In this document: one piece after another, positions 5,924 to 6,751 of the stretch
Layout: the number at the start of each line of letters is the position of its first letter
Position numbering within the stretch: position 1 is the first letter of the stretch
Origin: Methanosarcina sp.
GTDB taxonomy: Archaea > Halobacteriota > Methanosarcinia > Methanosarcinales > Methanosarcinaceae
Assembly (NCBI GenBank): GCA_013330315.1
Contig: DUIO01000086.1
Coordinates: 2,452-9,202 of the forward strand
Reading direction: 5' to 3'
DNA: 6,751 nucleotides
Program-made: the position numbers and the translations under genes
The notes under the pieces: model-generated
What the model was told of the DNA's origin: nothing
Databases searched by the model: none
The model's input: only the letters and a program-made list of their open reading frames with translations

Positions 5924-6193
5924 TTAAATAAGGAGCGAGGTCAAAATTTCTTTTACAACGTAAGTAGCAGTCAGGATCACTACAACGACCATAAGGTATG
6001 CAAATACATTCCTGTAAACTACATCCTTTTCAGATCCTGCTTTCATTCCAAGGGCTCCGGGGCAGTTTGCACAGGAAGCAGCTCCGCATCCGCATCCTAG
6101 ATTTATTTCTTTGTATGGGCTCTGGACTACTTTTTTGGTACTACCTGATCCGTTATTTATGACAGGTAATGTTTTTTTGTTATTTTCAGTCAT
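5924..6193 (-). CDS. Small C-terminally anchored protein with a CxCx4CxxC cluster
   Basis: 89 residues; I do not recognise a named family. Three parts are visible: a polar, low-complexity N-terminus (about 1-30, rich in N, K, S, G and T); a cysteine- and glycine-rich stretch LGCGCGAASCANCPGALG with cysteines 34, 36, 41 and 44; and one hydrophobic helix (about 61-84, FAYLMVVVVILTATYVV) near the C-terminus. There is no signal peptide, so a tail-anchored protein with the cysteine cluster on the cytoplasmic side is likely. Four closely spaced cysteines suggest binding of a metal or Fe-S cluster, or a redox role; this is inference. The frame is open upstream to a TTG at 6214, but a TATA box at 6217-6225 places transcription start close to the ATG at 6193, so that ATG is chosen and the mRNA looks leaderless. 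It is convergent with rnp4, 36 bases apart. Confidence 0.7.
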   Translation of the reverse strand: MTENNKKTLPVINNGSGSTKKVVQSPYKEINLGCGCGAASCANCPGALGMKAGSEKDVVYRNVFAYLMVVVVILTATYVVKEILTSLLI

Positions 6194-6216
6194 ATCTGCA
6201 GGTTTTGTTTTCAAGT

Positions 6217-6225
6217 GATATAAAC
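6217..6225 (-). promoter_or_regulatory. TATA box of the small Cys-cluster gene
   Basis: GTTTATATC on the minus strand is a good archaeal TATA match centred about 28 bases before the ATG at 6193. It favours that start over the TTG at 6214, which would lie upstream of the expected transcription start. Confidence 0.55.
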
Positions 6226-6385
6226 ATTCTTTTTAGTTCTCGATACAGTTTTTAATCCACAGCTTTTTGACTCAATATAGTTTCCCAATTTCTGTGTTTT
6301 TCATGTTTCCTTTTAGAATTCTTAATCAATTTTTATATGCCACTATTATATAATATCCACCTAATATATATCCTCTCCGGTTGAT
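6226..6385. other. AT-rich intergenic stretch without a confident gene
   Basis: This is the first part of a gene-poor tract that reaches the right window edge. It is T-rich on the plus strand and holds several TATA-like strings (for example around 6331-6338, 6343-6354 and 6362-6370). The only ORFs are trivial, such as a 10-codon minus-strand frame at 6304-6272. No tRNA, CRISPR or insertion sequence was seen. Confidence 0.5.
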
Positions 6386-6556
6386 ATGCCCTTTCCTGTG
6401 TTGATACCCTTGCCGACCGAAGATCAATTTTTTAATCTCCTGTTGGCTGTACGCTTTTCAAAAGAGCGTGACTGCATGATCCCTCATTAAACAAGTCACA
6501 ATAAGTCACAAAGAAAGGATTTATTACGCTCTTTGAGAGAAATAAAACATATCTAA
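6386..6556 (+). pseudogene. Possible remnant of a small coding region, interrupted by a stop
   Basis: An ATG at 6386 opens a 34-codon frame (begins MPFPVLIPLP, ends KERDCMIPH) to TAA at 6488. The same frame continues open for 21 more codons (about TSHNKSQRKDLLRSLREIKH) to TAA at 6554. The translation looks fairly protein-like, with a hydrophobic and then a basic part. GGTTGAT abuts the ATG and CTAATATATA lies upstream. It could be a decayed gene end, a small ORF, or chance. Inverted repeats inside it offer an RNA-structure alternative. No family is recognised. Confidence 0.15.
6451..6534 (+). other. Region of competing inverted repeats, possible structured RNA
   Basis: AAAGAGCGT (6461-6469) is perfectly complementary to ACGCTCTTT (6526-6534), and its AGCGT part can instead pair with ACGCT at 6451-6455. 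GTGACT (6468-6473) can pair with either of two copies of AGTCAC (6494-6499 and 6504-6509), which lie in a 10-bp direct repeat (AAGTCACAA twice). Mutually exclusive stems of this kind occur in regulatory RNAs, but also at IS ends and by chance. No known RNA family is recognised. Confidence 0.25.
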
Positions 6557-6580
6557 AATAAATTTATAGAATTAAAGCTG

Positions 6581-6597
6581 CTATGGAATTCCTATAG
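6581..6597. repeat. Near-palindrome around GGAATTCC
   Basis: CTAT-GGAATTCC-(T)-ATAG forms two 8-base arms with one extra base. It stands alone in the gene-poor tract and could be a protein-binding site. No adjacent promoter and gene pair gives it a clear role. Confidence 0.3.
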
Positions 6598-6615
6598 GGA
6601 GCCTTCCGAAAATTC

Positions 6616-6750
6616 TCAAGCCCCTGGAGATTTTCTGATCCTTCTGATTTTTTCTCTAATGTTTTTAATTTTTTTTATTTTAAATCCTCTTATATTTTTA
6701 AATCCTCTAATATTTTTAAATTCTCTAATATTTTTAAATTCTCTAATATT
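6616..6750 (-). CDS. Open minus-strand frame across the 18-bp repeats, possible C-terminus of a gene beyond the edge
   Basis: Reading in from the right edge, the minus strand stays open for 44 codons to TGA at 6618-6616. It gives four NIR-E/G-FK hexapeptides and then a decaying basic tail (IKKIKNIREKIRRIRKSPGA). The 18-bp period is a multiple of three, so the array keeps frame. Against coding, the plus strand is also open through the array, and the composition is extremely AT-rich. No start, promoter or known family is visible. It may equally be a non-coding minisatellite. Confidence 0.2.
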   Translation of the reverse strand, partial: NIREFKNIREFKNIRGFKNIRGFKIKKIKNIREKIRRIRKSPGA

Positions 6751-6751
6751 T
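6682..6751. repeat. 18-bp tandem array running off the window
   Basis: Units start at 6682, 6700, 6718 and 6736; the last is cut after 16 bases. The consensus is AAATYCTCTAATATTTTT. Neighbouring units differ at one base each, and a degenerate copy appears to precede the array near 6652-6666. The array continues beyond the right edge, so its copy number is unknown. Confidence 0.88.

Noticed and set aside
6136..6144. GGTA...TACC-like nitrogen-regulator (NrpR) operator
   Set aside because: GGTACTACC lacks the required 6-base spacing and lies inside the coding region of the small gene.
6272..6304. Ten-codon minus-strand ORF with AAAGGA and a TATA-like box upstream of the Cys-cluster gene
   Set aside because: It is too short to support, with no leader-peptide pattern. 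The Cys-cluster gene has its own closer TATA box.

Overview
The window looks like a piece of a methanogenic archaeal chromosome, most likely Methanosarcina or a close relative. This is an inference from several signs. It carries an archaeal RNase P protein (Rpp21/Rnp4) and a TrmB-type winged-helix regulator. It has TATA-box promoters about 25-30 bases from start codons, and Shine-Dalgarno matches of the GGAGGTGAT type. The genes have moderate GC and sit between very AT-rich spacers. No database search was possible, so the species is not established.

Left part (1-3570, minus strand): a tightly packed operon. Its first gene encodes a 12-TM RND/MMPL-type exporter. The exporter's stop overlaps the start of a secreted, C-terminally membrane-anchored protein with Ig-like/COG1361-type character (ATGA overlap). 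That gene's end in turn overlaps the start of a third gene, of which only the first 20 codons, a signal-peptide-like segment, lie in the window. The overlaps suggest that the three products are made together as one envelope system.

Middle (3571-4555): a 205-base divergent intergenic region separates the exporter operon from a TrmB-family regulator on the plus strand. It holds a palindromic TATA box, a perfect TTGTTAC-N7-GTAACAA inverted repeat between that TATA box and the regulator's ATG, and two small hairpins in the presumed exporter leader. The simplest reading is an autoregulated TrmB-type switch that may also control the exporter.

Right-middle (4556-5887): two unlike tandem arrays, four 21-bp units and then six 12-bp units, fill the spacer before a metallo-beta-lactamase-fold hydrolase. 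That gene is followed by rnp4, RNase P protein component 4.

Right part (5888-6751): a small minus-strand gene, convergent with rnp4, encodes an 89-residue protein with a CxCx4CxxC cluster and one C-terminal membrane helix. Beyond it lie about 560 AT-rich bases with no confident gene. They contain inverted repeats, a possible degraded small ORF, and an 18-bp tandem array running off the right edge.
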